NCBI RefSeq assembly: GCF_001882345.1
Contig: NZ_MINL01000001.1
Location: 437,944 to 501,943 of the forward strand
Origin: Halomonas sp. QHL1
GTDB lineage: Bacteria; Pseudomonadota; Gammaproteobacteria; Pseudomonadales; Halomonadaceae
Reading direction: 5' to 3'
DNA: 64,000 nucleotides
Position numbers and translations under genes: made by a program
The notes under the pieces: generated by a model
The model's database searches: none
The model's input: the letters and a program-made list of their open reading frames with translations, nothing else
Told to the model about the DNA's origin: nothing
Shown here: piece after piece, positions 25,508-33,622 of the stretch
How the letters are laid out: every line of letters starts with the position of its first letter
Numbering within the stretch: the first letter of the stretch is position 1

Positions 25508-27151
25508 TCAAACCAAAGATGAAGAAGTAGGCGGCAGCGCGGTATCGCGGTTTTGTTCAAAATAGCGGTTAAAACGCTCGTCCGCATCGTCGCCAAACAG
25601 CACGCGACACGCCTCTTTTAAGCCTGTGGACTGGCGTAACTGCTCGTGAGGTACCACCAGTGAGACTTTGGCACGGCGGCGCAGGAAATCTTCAAGCTGG
25701 GTGATCATCTCGTGATCACGGGCATGCTCAATCTCACAGCGGATATATTCAGTGCCTTCAATTAAAATTTCGCTCTGAGCGGGATCCTGACGAATTTTCT
25801 CAAGCATCTGGATGGCTTGATCAGCGTAGCGCCGCCACAACCGAGTGGAGAGCAGCTCCGATGAGGTAGAAGCGGTCATGGCATCCAGGTTCATACGCTT
25901 GGCTTGATCCATAAACTGCTGTTTCACTGGCTTGGGCGGTTCGCCGTACCACTGAAAGTTGGGGTCAGATAGAGAAACGCCCAGTCGGCCCATCTCTTCG
26001 GCAATCTCATCGCCAACGTTCAAACAGTCGGTAAGCTTGCCGCCAAAAATGCTGATATGGGCACTTTCGGTATTGGTATCGACCACGTGCTTGCGCGAGA
26101 GCTGTAGGAAGTCGCGGTCATTACCCTGATCATCTTTGATGGCTAATGGCCGTACGCCGCAGCGCGTTGAGATAATGTCATCCCGGGTGAGCGGTTTAGC
26201 TAAGGTTAGGCGCTTATTGATATTTTCCAGCACAAAGGCGATATCTTCAGCGGTAACGTCCACGTCAGGGTGCTCCATATGGGTATCGGTGGTGCCAATA
26301 CAGGTGCGATTGCCCATAGGTATCACAAAAAACAGTCTTCCATCGTCGGCAAAAAATGCCAGTACCCGCTGAGAGTCGGTTAGCTGCGGAACGATGAGGT
26401 GAATGCCCTTGGAGTAGAGGTGATGATGAGTGGTTTTTTGGCCCGTCAGCTCGTTGTGCTGGTCCACCCAGGGTCCTGCGGCATTGATCAACACCTTGGC
26501 ACGGATATCGAAGGTGTTGCCATCCATCACGTTGCGCGCTTTGGTCACCCATAGGTCGCCGTCACGCTCGGCGCCGAGTGATTCGACGTAGTTGGCGGCA
26601 ATCGCCCCATAATTGAGCGCGTGGCGGACAAAGTTGAACACAAATCGGGCGTCGTTATCGTGAAGGTAGGCGTCGGAGTATTCAAAGCCTCCTACCGAGC
26701 CCTCAACATCAATAATCGGCTCTTGCTGCTTAATCTTGTTCGGCGAGAGCAGGCGCGGCAGTTTAGTGAAGCCGTTGCCCATTAGCCAGTAAAGCCAGGT
26801 GCCCGCCCACAGGTAGCGCGGTGAATGACGGAAACCTTTTGAAATAGTGGTCAGGAAGCGAATCTCCTGCACCGTAGAAGGATAACTCTTTATCAAGTGA
26901 TTACGGCTTTTGCACAGTTTGCGAACGAGTGCAAAGTCCTTACTTTCCATGTATTTAATGCCTCCCCACACTAAGTTGGAGGAGTGCATGCTGGTGCTGC
27001 CAGCGAAGTCGCCGCGATCAATCAGGGCAACTTTAGCGCCTTTACCCGCCAGTGCCGCTGCGGTGGCTGCGCCATTAATACCGCCCCCGATAATGAGGGC
27101 ATCAAAGGTCTCGGTAGGTAGTTTTTCAATGTTTCGATTTCGCAGTTTCAT
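25508..27151 (-). CDS. glpD: Glycerol-3-phosphate dehydrogenase, FAD-dependent
   Basis: Oxidises glycerol-3-phosphate to dihydroxyacetone phosphate and passes electrons to the quinone pool at the inner membrane. 547 residues, FAD-binding DALIIGGGINGAATAAALAG at the N-terminus, then the SSNLVWGGIKYME segment and the C-terminal DAO domain (GGKLTDCLNVGDEIAEEM). The protein is slightly longer than E. coli GlpD (501) and has the extra C-terminal region common in other proteobacteria. Last gene of the glycerol transport operon; separated from glpV by about 120 bp holding a strong hairpin. Confidence 0.93.
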   Translation of the reverse strand: MKLRNRNIEKLPTETFDALIIGGGINGAATAAALAGKGAKVALIDRGDFAGSTSMHSSNLVWGGIKYMESKDFALVRKLCKSRNHLIKSYPSTVQEIRFLTTISKGFRHSPRYLWAGTWLYWLMGNGFTKLPRLLSPNKIKQQEPIIDVEGSVGGFEYSDAYLHDNDARFVFNFVRHALNYGAIAANYVESLGAERDGDLWVTKARNVMDGNTFDIRAKVLINAAGPWVDQHNELTGQKTTHHHLYSKGIHLIVPQLTDSQRVLAFFADDGRLFFVIPMGNRTCIGTTDTHMEHPDVDVTAEDIAFVLENINKRLTLAKPLTRDDIISTRCGVRPLAIKDDQGNDRDFLQLSRKHVVDTNTESAHISIFGGKLTDCLNVGDEIAEEMGRLGVSLSDPNFQWYGEPPKPVKQQFMDQAKRMNLDAMTASTSSELLSTRLWRRYADQAIQMLEKIRQDPAQSEILIEGTEYIRCEIEHARDHEMITQLEDFLRRRAKVSLVVPHEQLRQSTGLKEACRVLFGDDADERFNRYFEQNRDTALPPTSSSLV

Positions 27152-27229
27152 AGCGGATCCAATTAACCAATAAATAGCCCCGTCTAAGTGGGTGTTCTCT
27201 TGTGCTCTGGCATACCGCCAATGAAACCC

Positions 27230-27261
27230 CTAGCAGGGCGAGCGGTAGCCCGCCCTGCTAG
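27230..27261 (-). repeat. Intercistronic hairpin between glpV and glpD
   Basis: CTAGCAGGGCG (27230-27240) and CGCCCTGCTAG (27251-27261) are a perfect 11-bp inverted repeat with a 10-base loop. There is no T run in either direction, so it is not a clear terminator. It lies directly after the glpV stop. Such hairpins can protect the upstream message from 3' decay and so raise binding-protein output over glpD. Confidence 0.65.
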
Positions 27262-27273
27262 CGTTACGCGTCG

Positions 27274-29040
27274 TTACTCTTGGCGTGTACCAGCTGCCAT
27301 CCAGGCTTCCATCATTTCATCGTAAGGAACGGTGGTGCCCTGCGGCATTTCATTATCTAGCTTGGCTTTCGGAGAGCCTTCCTGATCGAGCCAAATCTGA
27401 GGATCTTGCTCTTCGTTAAGTACCGGTGCATAGCTGTCGAAGACGTTGGCGCGGGCCAGACGATTCATGGTGTTATCCATATCCGCCGCCAGCTTGTCGA
27501 GACCTTCCTGTGGCGTAACTTCACCGCTCATAACGGGCGCTAGGTTTTGCCACCATAGCGGCGCCATGCGTGGGTAGTCAGGTACGTTGGTGCCGGTAGG
27601 CGTCCAGTTCGACTCGTTGGGGCTGCGGTAAAACTCAACTAAGCCGCCCAGCTTCGGCGCCATTTCGGTCATCTGCTCAGAGAAAATGTCAGATTCACGA
27701 ATCGGCGTTAAACCGTGCATGAGTTTTTCCAGTGAGGTGGTTTTTGCCACGGTGAACTGGGCAAATAGCCATGCAGCAGTGCGGCGATCTTCCGGGGTTG
27801 AGTCAAAGAACGTCCATGCACCCACGTCCTGATAACCAACTTTCATACCTTCTTCCCAGTAAGGGCCGGTGGGGGAAGGTGCCATGCGCCACAGTGGATT
27901 GCCCTCGTCATCGGTCACCGCAACGGCGGGATCAGTCATGTCGGCAGTAAACGCGGTATACCAGAAGATCTGCTGGGCGATGTGCCCTTGCGCAGGTACC
28001 GGCCCGGCTTCACCAAAGGTCATACCCTGCGCTTCGGGTGGGGCAAAGTCACGTAGCCAATCAACGGCTTTTTGCATCGCAAACACTGAGGCCGGTGAGT
28101 TGGTAGCACCGCCGCGGCTAACGCTGGCGCCTACCGGCTGGCTATCTTCATTGACGCGGATACCCCAGTCATCCACCGGGTTGCCTGAAGGTACGCCGGG
28201 GCTACCCATGCCCGCCATCGAGAGCCAGGAGTCGTGGAAGCGCCAGCCCAGTGACGGGTCGCGGCGGCCATAATCCATGTGGCCATACACCTTGGTGCCG
28301 TCAATTTCTCCAACGTGTTCGGAAAAGAACTCGGCAATGTCTTCATAGGCTGTCCAGTTGGTGGGCACCCCTAAGTCATAGCCGTAAATTTCCCGGAACT
28401 GCTCCTGTAAGTCTTCGCGCTGGAACCAGTCATGGCGGAACCAGTAGAGGTTAGCAAACTGCTGGGTGGGCAGTTGGAAGAGGCTGCCATCCGGCCCGGT
28501 GCCGTACTGCAGGCCAATAAAATCATCTAAATCCAGAGTGGGCAGTGTGTAGTCGGCCCACTCGTTCTCCATCGCTTCAGAAAGGTTGATGGTGGTGCCA
28601 TAGCGAATATGCGTGCCGATGGAGTCGGTATCGTTGACGAAGCCGTCGTAGATACTGTTACCCGACTGCATCTGGTTTTGCATGGTATCCACTACATCAC
28701 CTTCACCGATGATGTTGTGGGTTATGTTGATGCCGGTGAGTTCGCTGAATGCTTCTGCCAGAACCTCGCTCTCATAAACGTGAGTGGTGAGACCTTCTGC
28801 CACGGTTTGGATATCCATGTCGCGGAAAGGCTCAGCGGCTTTGGCAAACCACATCAGTTCTTCGATCTGCTCTTCGCGGCTCAGGGTTGAGTTTTGGAAG
28901 TGCTCATCGACCAAGCGTTCAGCGATGGCGCGGGTATCCTCTTCCTGCGCTGACAGCGTACCCGATGCCAGCAACAAGCCAGCGGCGAGGGTTGTCAGTT
29001 TGAACTTAGTCAGTCTGGACTTGTTGTAGTGCTTTTGCAT
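27274..29040 (-). CDS. glpV: Glycerol ABC transporter substrate-binding protein
   Basis: Periplasmic binding protein of 588 residues, long for the class, with a signal peptide (TTLAAGLLLASGTLSAQ). The pattern AFSELTGINITHNIIGEGDV and the large C-terminal lobe match extracellular solute-binding protein family 1 members encoded with DUF2160. In Rhizobium leguminosarum the equivalent GlpV binds glycerol for the GlpSTPQV importer; function here is inferred from the identical gene set and the neighbouring glpR, glpK and glpD. Start has GAGGTCACC immediately upstream. Flanked by glpU and the hairpin before glpD. Confidence 0.88.
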   Translation of the reverse strand: MQKHYNKSRLTKFKLTTLAAGLLLASGTLSAQEEDTRAIAERLVDEHFQNSTLSREEQIEELMWFAKAAEPFRDMDIQTVAEGLTTHVYESEVLAEAFSELTGINITHNIIGEGDVVDTMQNQMQSGNSIYDGFVNDTDSIGTHIRYGTTINLSEAMENEWADYTLPTLDLDDFIGLQYGTGPDGSLFQLPTQQFANLYWFRHDWFQREDLQEQFREIYGYDLGVPTNWTAYEDIAEFFSEHVGEIDGTKVYGHMDYGRRDPSLGWRFHDSWLSMAGMGSPGVPSGNPVDDWGIRVNEDSQPVGASVSRGGATNSPASVFAMQKAVDWLRDFAPPEAQGMTFGEAGPVPAQGHIAQQIFWYTAFTADMTDPAVAVTDDEGNPLWRMAPSPTGPYWEEGMKVGYQDVGAWTFFDSTPEDRRTAAWLFAQFTVAKTTSLEKLMHGLTPIRESDIFSEQMTEMAPKLGGLVEFYRSPNESNWTPTGTNVPDYPRMAPLWWQNLAPVMSGEVTPQEGLDKLAADMDNTMNRLARANVFDSYAPVLNEEQDPQIWLDQEGSPKAKLDNEMPQGTTVPYDEMMEAWMAAGTRQE

Positions 29041-29131
29041 GGTGACCTCGTTTTGTTGTGTTCTTCCTTGATGGCTTGGCCGTCCTTGATACCGATTAAA
29101 CGCTGGCGAGCTTTTAAAAACCTGTTAAGGG

Positions 29132-29404
29132 CTATCCCCAGCGCATTAAAACCAGCAGCCATACGGCTGATACTGCTAGTGCAATCCAAATGGATAGTGA
29201 GGTGAAGCCAATCACACCCAGGTGGATAAAGGCCGCCGAGAGCAGGCCGATAAACAGCCGATCCCCGCGAGTGGTGGCAATGGGTAAAAACCCTTTGCGC
29301 TCAATAGTGGGCGACAAAATTTCCCAAACCGTCATACCGGCCAGCATGGCGGCAATTGATGAAAAGAATATGGCGGTGGGCACTGTCCATACCATCCAAG
29401 ACAT
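29132..29404 (-). CDS. glpU: DUF2160 membrane protein of the glycerol importer operon
   Basis: 90 residues with about three hydrophobic segments (FFSSIAAMLAGMTVW, RLFIGLLSAAFIHLGVIGF, IWIALAVSAVWLLVL). DUF2160 proteins accompany the glycerol ABC transporter between permease and binding-protein genes; role not established. Starts 12 bp after the glpQ stop and has GGAGAT upstream of its ATG. Confidence 0.82.
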   Translation of the reverse strand: MSWMVWTVPTAIFFSSIAAMLAGMTVWEILSPTIERKGFLPIATTRGDRLFIGLLSAAFIHLGVIGFTSLSIWIALAVSAVWLLVLMRWG

Positions 29405-29416
29405 AGCGAGATCTCC

Positions 29417-30313
29417 TCAGGTACGGCCCAGGGCAAAGCCCTTGGCGATATGGTTACGAACGAAGTAGACCACCAGAATGCCAGGAATAATGGTGAGTAC
29501 ACCGGCGGCGGCCAGGGTGCCCCAATCGATCCCGGAGGCTGTTGAAGTACGCGTCATGATCATGCCAATGGGCTGGGCGTCGGTGGCGGTCAATGTGCGG
29601 GCCAGCAGCAACTCCACCCAGGAGAACATGAACAGGAAGAACAGCGTGACGCCGATACCGGAGCGGATCATGGGGATAAAAATCTTGACGAAAAAGCGCG
29701 GAAAACTATAGCCGTCGATATAGGCGGTTTCATCGATCTCCTTGGGCACGCTGCTCATAAAACCCTCCAAAATCCAGATAGCCAGCGGGATATTGAACAG
29801 GCAGTGAGCCAGCGCTACGGCGATGTGGGTATCGAACAGGCCCACAGAGTAGTAGAGCTGGAAGTAGGGCAGCAGAAATACCGCAGGTGGCGCCATTAAG
29901 TTGGTCAGCAGCCAGAAAAACAGGTGCTTGTCGCCAATAAAGGTGTAGCGGCTGAAGGCGTATGCGGCCGGTAGCGCCACGCAGATGGTGATGAGCATAT
30001 TCATCGCCACATAGAGCATCGAGTTGACGTAGCCCATGTACCAACTTGAGTTGGTGAAGATGCCGATGTAGTTATCAAAGGTAAGGTTCTGGGGCCACAG
30101 CGTCATGGAGCCAAGAATTTCGCTATTGGTCTGGAGCGACATATTGATCAGCCAGTAAATGGGCAGAATCATCAGCGCCAGATAAAGACCAAGCAGAAGA
30201 CGCGAGCGCCAGTGCGAACGGGCAGTACGGTTACGCCGCTTGGCCGATGAAACCTTGCTAAAAATGCTGTTGTACTTTTCACCGCGCTGGGTGTTTTCGA
30301 GTTGATAGCTCAT
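29417..30313 (-). CDS. glpQ: Glycerol ABC transporter permease
   Basis: 298 residues, six predicted membrane helices, MalG-type permease. The EAA loop reads EIDETAYIDGYSFPRFFVKIFIP, where the coupling helix meets the ATPase. Start at 30313 is chosen because GGAGG lies seven to eight bases upstream; the ATG inside that ribosome site (30328) is less likely. Follows glpP with one base between stop and start. Confidence 0.88.
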   Translation of the reverse strand: MSYQLENTQRGEKYNSIFSKVSSAKRRNRTARSHWRSRLLLGLYLALMILPIYWLINMSLQTNSEILGSMTLWPQNLTFDNYIGIFTNSSWYMGYVNSMLYVAMNMLITICVALPAAYAFSRYTFIGDKHLFFWLLTNLMAPPAVFLLPYFQLYYSVGLFDTHIAVALAHCLFNIPLAIWILEGFMSSVPKEIDETAYIDGYSFPRFFVKIFIPMIRSGIGVTLFFLFMFSWVELLLARTLTATDAQPIGMIMTRTSTASGIDWGTLAAAGVLTIIPGILVVYFVRNHIAKGFALGRT

Positions 30314-30314
30314 G

Positions 30315-31202
30315 TTAGGCACCTCCATGCGGCGGTTTGTCTTTCTGCATATTCATAATGGTGGTGTAGAACACCCAGCTCACCAGCAGAATGACCAGGA
30401 AGTAGATCAGCGAGAACGCTGCAGAAGGGCCTAAATCCTGTTGGCCGACCGCCATAGTGGTTAGCGATTGGCTTAAGAAGGTGGTTGCGCTGCCCGGCCC
30501 GCCGCCTGTCAGTACAAAGGGTTCTGCGTAGATCATGAAGGAGTGCATAAAGCGCAGCAGCACAGCGATTACCAACACGTTGGTTAGCTTGGGCAGCTGG
30601 ATATAGCGGAAAACTGCCCATTTTGAGGCACGGTCAATGCGTGCTGCCTGATAATAGGCTTCGGGGATCGAGCGCAGGCCGCTGTAACAGAGCATTGCCA
30701 CCAGCGGGGTCCAGTGCCACACGTCCATTAAAATGATCGTTACCCAGGCGTCGCCTGCATTGCGGGTGATATTGTATTCAATGCCCAGCTCGCGCAGCCC
30801 CCAGCCCATTAAGCCGATATCGCCGCGGGTAAAGATTTGCCAGATGCTGCCCACTACGTTCCAGGGAATCAGCAACGGCAGGGTGATTAAGATCAGCACC
30901 GCCGAAGCCTGCCAGCCGCGTTTGGGCATAATGAGCGCAATGCCAATCCCCAGCGGAATCTGAATGGCGAGAATAATCAGCGAGAATGAAATTTGGCGCA
31001 GAAACGCTGCCTGCAGCGCGTCGTCGTTGAGCATGCTTTGAAACCACTCAGTACCGGTAAAAAAGCGTGCGTTCGGCCCGAGCACATCCTGCACCGAGTA
31101 GTTAACCACGGTCATGAGTGGAATGATGGCGGAGAAGGCCACCAACACCAGCATGGGAAGCACCAGTAGCCAGGCTCTGTTATTAGGTACTTTGTTATTC
31201 AT
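30315..31202 (-). CDS. glpP: Glycerol ABC transporter permease
   Basis: 295 residues, six predicted membrane helices, MalF-type permease. EAA loop around SIPEAYYQAARIDRASKWAV and the following FRYIQLPKL. Begins with MNNKVPNNRAWLLVLPMLVL, a short cytoplasmic start. Overlaps glpT by eight bases, indicating tight coupling. Pairs with GlpQ to form the channel. Confidence 0.88.
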   Translation of the reverse strand: MNNKVPNNRAWLLVLPMLVLVAFSAIIPLMTVVNYSVQDVLGPNARFFTGTEWFQSMLNDDALQAAFLRQISFSLIILAIQIPLGIGIALIMPKRGWQASAVLILITLPLLIPWNVVGSIWQIFTRGDIGLMGWGLRELGIEYNITRNAGDAWVTIILMDVWHWTPLVAMLCYSGLRSIPEAYYQAARIDRASKWAVFRYIQLPKLTNVLVIAVLLRFMHSFMIYAEPFVLTGGGPGSATTFLSQSLTTMAVGQQDLGPSAAFSLIYFLVILLVSWVFYTTIMNMQKDKPPHGGA

Positions 31203-32295
31203 GGCCAGCCTCCACTAGGTATTCATCGATATACAGCGCAACGTGAGCATCGTCGAAGTGGGCAAACGCCGTTTCACTTACCGGCGTATGGCCTTCAGGT
31301 AGGCGTGCTTTAAACGTTTGCTCGTTGAGCTTGAAGGTGAGTAGCGAGTAGGTACCCAGATCCTGAACGCTGATTACCTGAATCGGCACGCTATCAGCCA
31401 CTTCGCTCGAGGAAATGGCGATAAACTCGGGGCGTATACCGAGCTTAATGTTGTCAGAGCTAGCGTTGGCGACTGCGTGTTTCATCTGATCGCTAACCGG
31501 CAGCGGCTGGGAGCCGAACATCACTTGTCCGTCACGGTATTCCACGGCCATAAAGTTCATGCCGGGGCTACCAATAAAGTAACCCACAAAGGTATGTGCG
31601 GGGCGCTCGAACAGCTCTCTCGGCGTGCCGAATTGAACCACCTGACCCTCATACATCACGGCAATTTTATCCGCGAAGGTCGAGGCCTCGAGCTGATCGT
31701 GGGTCACGTAGATCATGGTGATGTTAAAGCGCTCGTGAATCTCTTTGAGCTTGCGGCGCAGTTTCCACTTTAGCTGCGGGTCGATAACGGTGAGCGGTTC
31801 ATCAAACAGGATGGCCGTGACGTCGTCGCGCACCAGTCCACGACCCATGGAGACTTTCTGCTTCTCATCGGCGGTTAGGTTCTTGGCTTTACGATCCAAC
31901 AGCGGCGTCAATTCAAGAATATCGGCGACTTCGAGTACCTTGGGTTTTACCCGGTACTCGGGGGTGTTCATATTGCGCAGGGGAAAGGCGAGGTTGTCGA
32001 ACACCGTCATGGTGTCGTAGATCACCGGGAACTGGAATACCTGGGCAATATTGCGCTCTTCAGGAGGTAGCTCATTGACCCGATGACCGTCGAAAAGCAC
32101 GTCACCCTCTGAAGGTTCAAGCAGGCCCGAAATAATGTTCAGAAGGGTAGATTTACCGCACCCCGAAGGGCCCAGTAGGGCATAGGCGCCGCCCTGGTGC
32201 CAGACATGCTCCATATGGCGAATGGCGTAATCTGCCGCACCCTTGGGTGTTTTTTCGTAGGAGTGCGCCAGACCTTTTAAAGTGATCTCAGCCAT
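31195..32295 (-). CDS. glpT: Glycerol ABC transporter ATPase with degenerate signature
   Basis: 366 residues, MalK-like with C-terminal TOBE/OB regions. Walker A GPSGCGKST (42-50), Q-loop QVFQFP, Walker B AILFDE (161-166) and H-loop histidine 199 (YVTHDQLEAS) are intact. The ABC signature is not: where LSGGQ is expected the sequence is LTADEKQKVSMGR (140-152). Combined with GlpS, whose signature is normal but whose H-loop histidine is lost, one of the two ATP sites should be canonical and the other impaired. Overlaps glpS and glpP by eight bases each. Confidence 0.88.
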   Translation of the reverse strand: MAEITLKGLAHSYEKTPKGAADYAIRHMEHVWHQGGAYALLGPSGCGKSTLLNIISGLLEPSEGDVLFDGHRVNELPPEERNIAQVFQFPVIYDTMTVFDNLAFPLRNMNTPEYRVKPKVLEVADILELTPLLDRKAKNLTADEKQKVSMGRGLVRDDVTAILFDEPLTVIDPQLKWKLRRKLKEIHERFNITMIYVTHDQLEASTFADKIAVMYEGQVVQFGTPRELFERPAHTFVGYFIGSPGMNFMAVEYRDGQVMFGSQPLPVSDQMKHAVANASSDNIKLGIRPEFIAISSSEVADSVPIQVISVQDLGTYSLLTFKLNEQTFKARLPEGHTPVSETAFAHFDDAHVALYIDEYLVEAGHE

Positions 32296-33385
32296 GGGCA
32301 GCTCCTCCCTGACGCGCAGGAATATGTACCGTGTGGCCCTGTTTATCGAAGGCGTAAAGTTGGTGGGTAGGGAAGTAAACTTTCAAAGGTTCATTAACAC
32401 TAAACTGGTGAATGCCCGCTAAGTGCAGTACTAAGGGGAAGCGTTCATGGTGAACATGCAGGAAGGTTTCAGAGCCACTAATTTCTGCTACATCCACGTG
32501 CACATCTAAAGCCATGTCATCGGCCTGCTGGGGTTGCAGAGTGAGGTGCGAAGCGCGGACGCCAAAGTCGTAATCACCCGGTTCAAGACGCTTTAGCTGG
32601 TCATCGCAGGGAAAGTGCAGCGATTGATCGAAGGTGATCTCGCTATCGGTCAATTGGCCGGGGACGATATTGATCGGAGGTTCAGAGAACATTTCTGCGC
32701 TAAAGCGGCCATTCGGTTCGCGATAGACCTGCTCGGTAGGGCCGTATTGAAGAAGCTTGCCTTCATGTAGTACCGCTGTGTTGCCGCCCAGCGCTAACGC
32801 TTCATTGGGTTCGGTGGTGGCATATACCGCAATGCAGTTACGCGCTTTAAACAGGTCACGCAATTCATCGCGTAGCTCTTCACGTAGTTTGTAATCCAGG
32901 TTGACCAGCGGCTCATCAAACAGGATTAAGTCAGCATCCTTGACCAGTGCGCGGCCCATGGCGGTGCGCTGCTGTTGGCCGCCGGAGAGTTCCTGCGGGT
33001 AGCGTTTAAGCAGATGTTCGATATGCAGCATTTCAGCAATTTCGCCTACCCGCTTATCAATTTCGCTTTTAGGATGCTTGGCCAGTTTAAGCGGCGAGGC
33101 AATGTTGTCGTAAACGGTGAGGCTGGGATAGTTGATAAACTGCTGGTAGACCATGGAGACATTTCTTTTACGCACGGAGACGTTCGTTACGTCTTTGCCG
33201 TCCATGATGATCTTGCCGCGAGTGGGTGGCTCGAGCCCTGCCATTAGGCGCATCAAAGTGGTTTTTCCGGCGAGCGTTCGCCCAAGCAGCACGTTGAAGG
33301 AGCCTGGCTCGAGGGCTAAGTCGATCCCACTGATATGCGGCACACCGTTAACGATGTGATCAATATTTTGCAAATGTAAGGACAT
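32288..33385 (-). CDS. glpS: Glycerol ABC transporter ATPase lacking the H-loop histidine
   Basis: 365 residues, first gene of the operon. Walker [10 protein letters not shown] (35-43), signature ELSGGQQQR (132-140) and Walker B LILFDEP (153-159) are present. The switch histidine is missing: [10 protein letters not shown] (188-197) stands where YVTHDQ-EA is usual. The C-terminal regulatory domain includes [10 protein letters not shown]. With GlpT it would form an asymmetric heterodimer. Preceded by two GlpR-like palindromes. Confidence 0.88.
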   Translation of the reverse strand: MSLHLQNIDHIVNGVPHISGIDLALEPGSFNVLLGRTLAGKTTLMRLMAGLEPPTRGKIIMDGKDVTNVSVRKRNVSMVYQQFINYPSLTVYDNIASPLKLAKHPKSEIDKRVGEIAEMLHIEHLLKRYPQELSGGQQQRTAMGRALVKDADLILFDEPLVNLDYKLREELRDELRDLFKARNCIAVYATTEPNEALALGGNTAVLHEGKLLQYGPTEQVYREPNGRFSAEMFSEPPINIVPGQLTDSEITFDQSLHFPCDDQLKRLEPGDYDFGVRASHLTLQPQQADDMALDVHVDVAEISGSETFLHVHHERFPLVLHLAGIHQFSVNEPLKVYFPTHQLYAFDKQGHTVHIPARQGGAAHG

Positions 33386-33464
33386 GCCGATCTCGCTAGC
33401 GTCATTGTTTTTGGAAATAGCGATTGGAGAGTGCTATTTAAAACGCGATTTTTAGGGTTAATCG

Positions 33465-33500
33465 CTTTCGTTTACGAAAGGCTAGTTGATCGTTTACGAA
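33465..33500. promoter_or_regulatory. Two GlpR-like operators before glpS
   Basis: CTTTCGTTTACGAAAG at 33465-33480 is a near-perfect palindrome; its core TCGTTTACGA (33468-33477) is repeated exactly at 33490-33499. The cores are 22 bp apart, about two turns of DNA, fitting cooperative binding by a dimeric DeoR-family repressor. They lie 80-115 bp before the glpS start. The link to the glpR product is inferred from position and symmetry. Confidence 0.65.
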
Positions 33501-33555
33501 CTTGCAACGCGTTTTTGATTCGTTGGTCTACGCTTTTAGGCGTAGAAAGTGAACA

Positions 33556-33590
33556 CAAAAAAGCCGACTCCTGCATGCCAGGAGTCGGCT
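33556..33590 (-). terminator. Terminator after fadE
   Basis: Twelve-pair stem: AGCCGACTCCTG (33562-33573) with CAGGAGTCGGCT (33579-33590). Read on the minus strand the stem is followed by TTTTTT. It lies just downstream of the fadE stop codon. Confidence 0.9.
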
Positions 33591-33622
33591 ATCGTTACAG
33601 CTAACGCTTTGAAAAGATGGTA

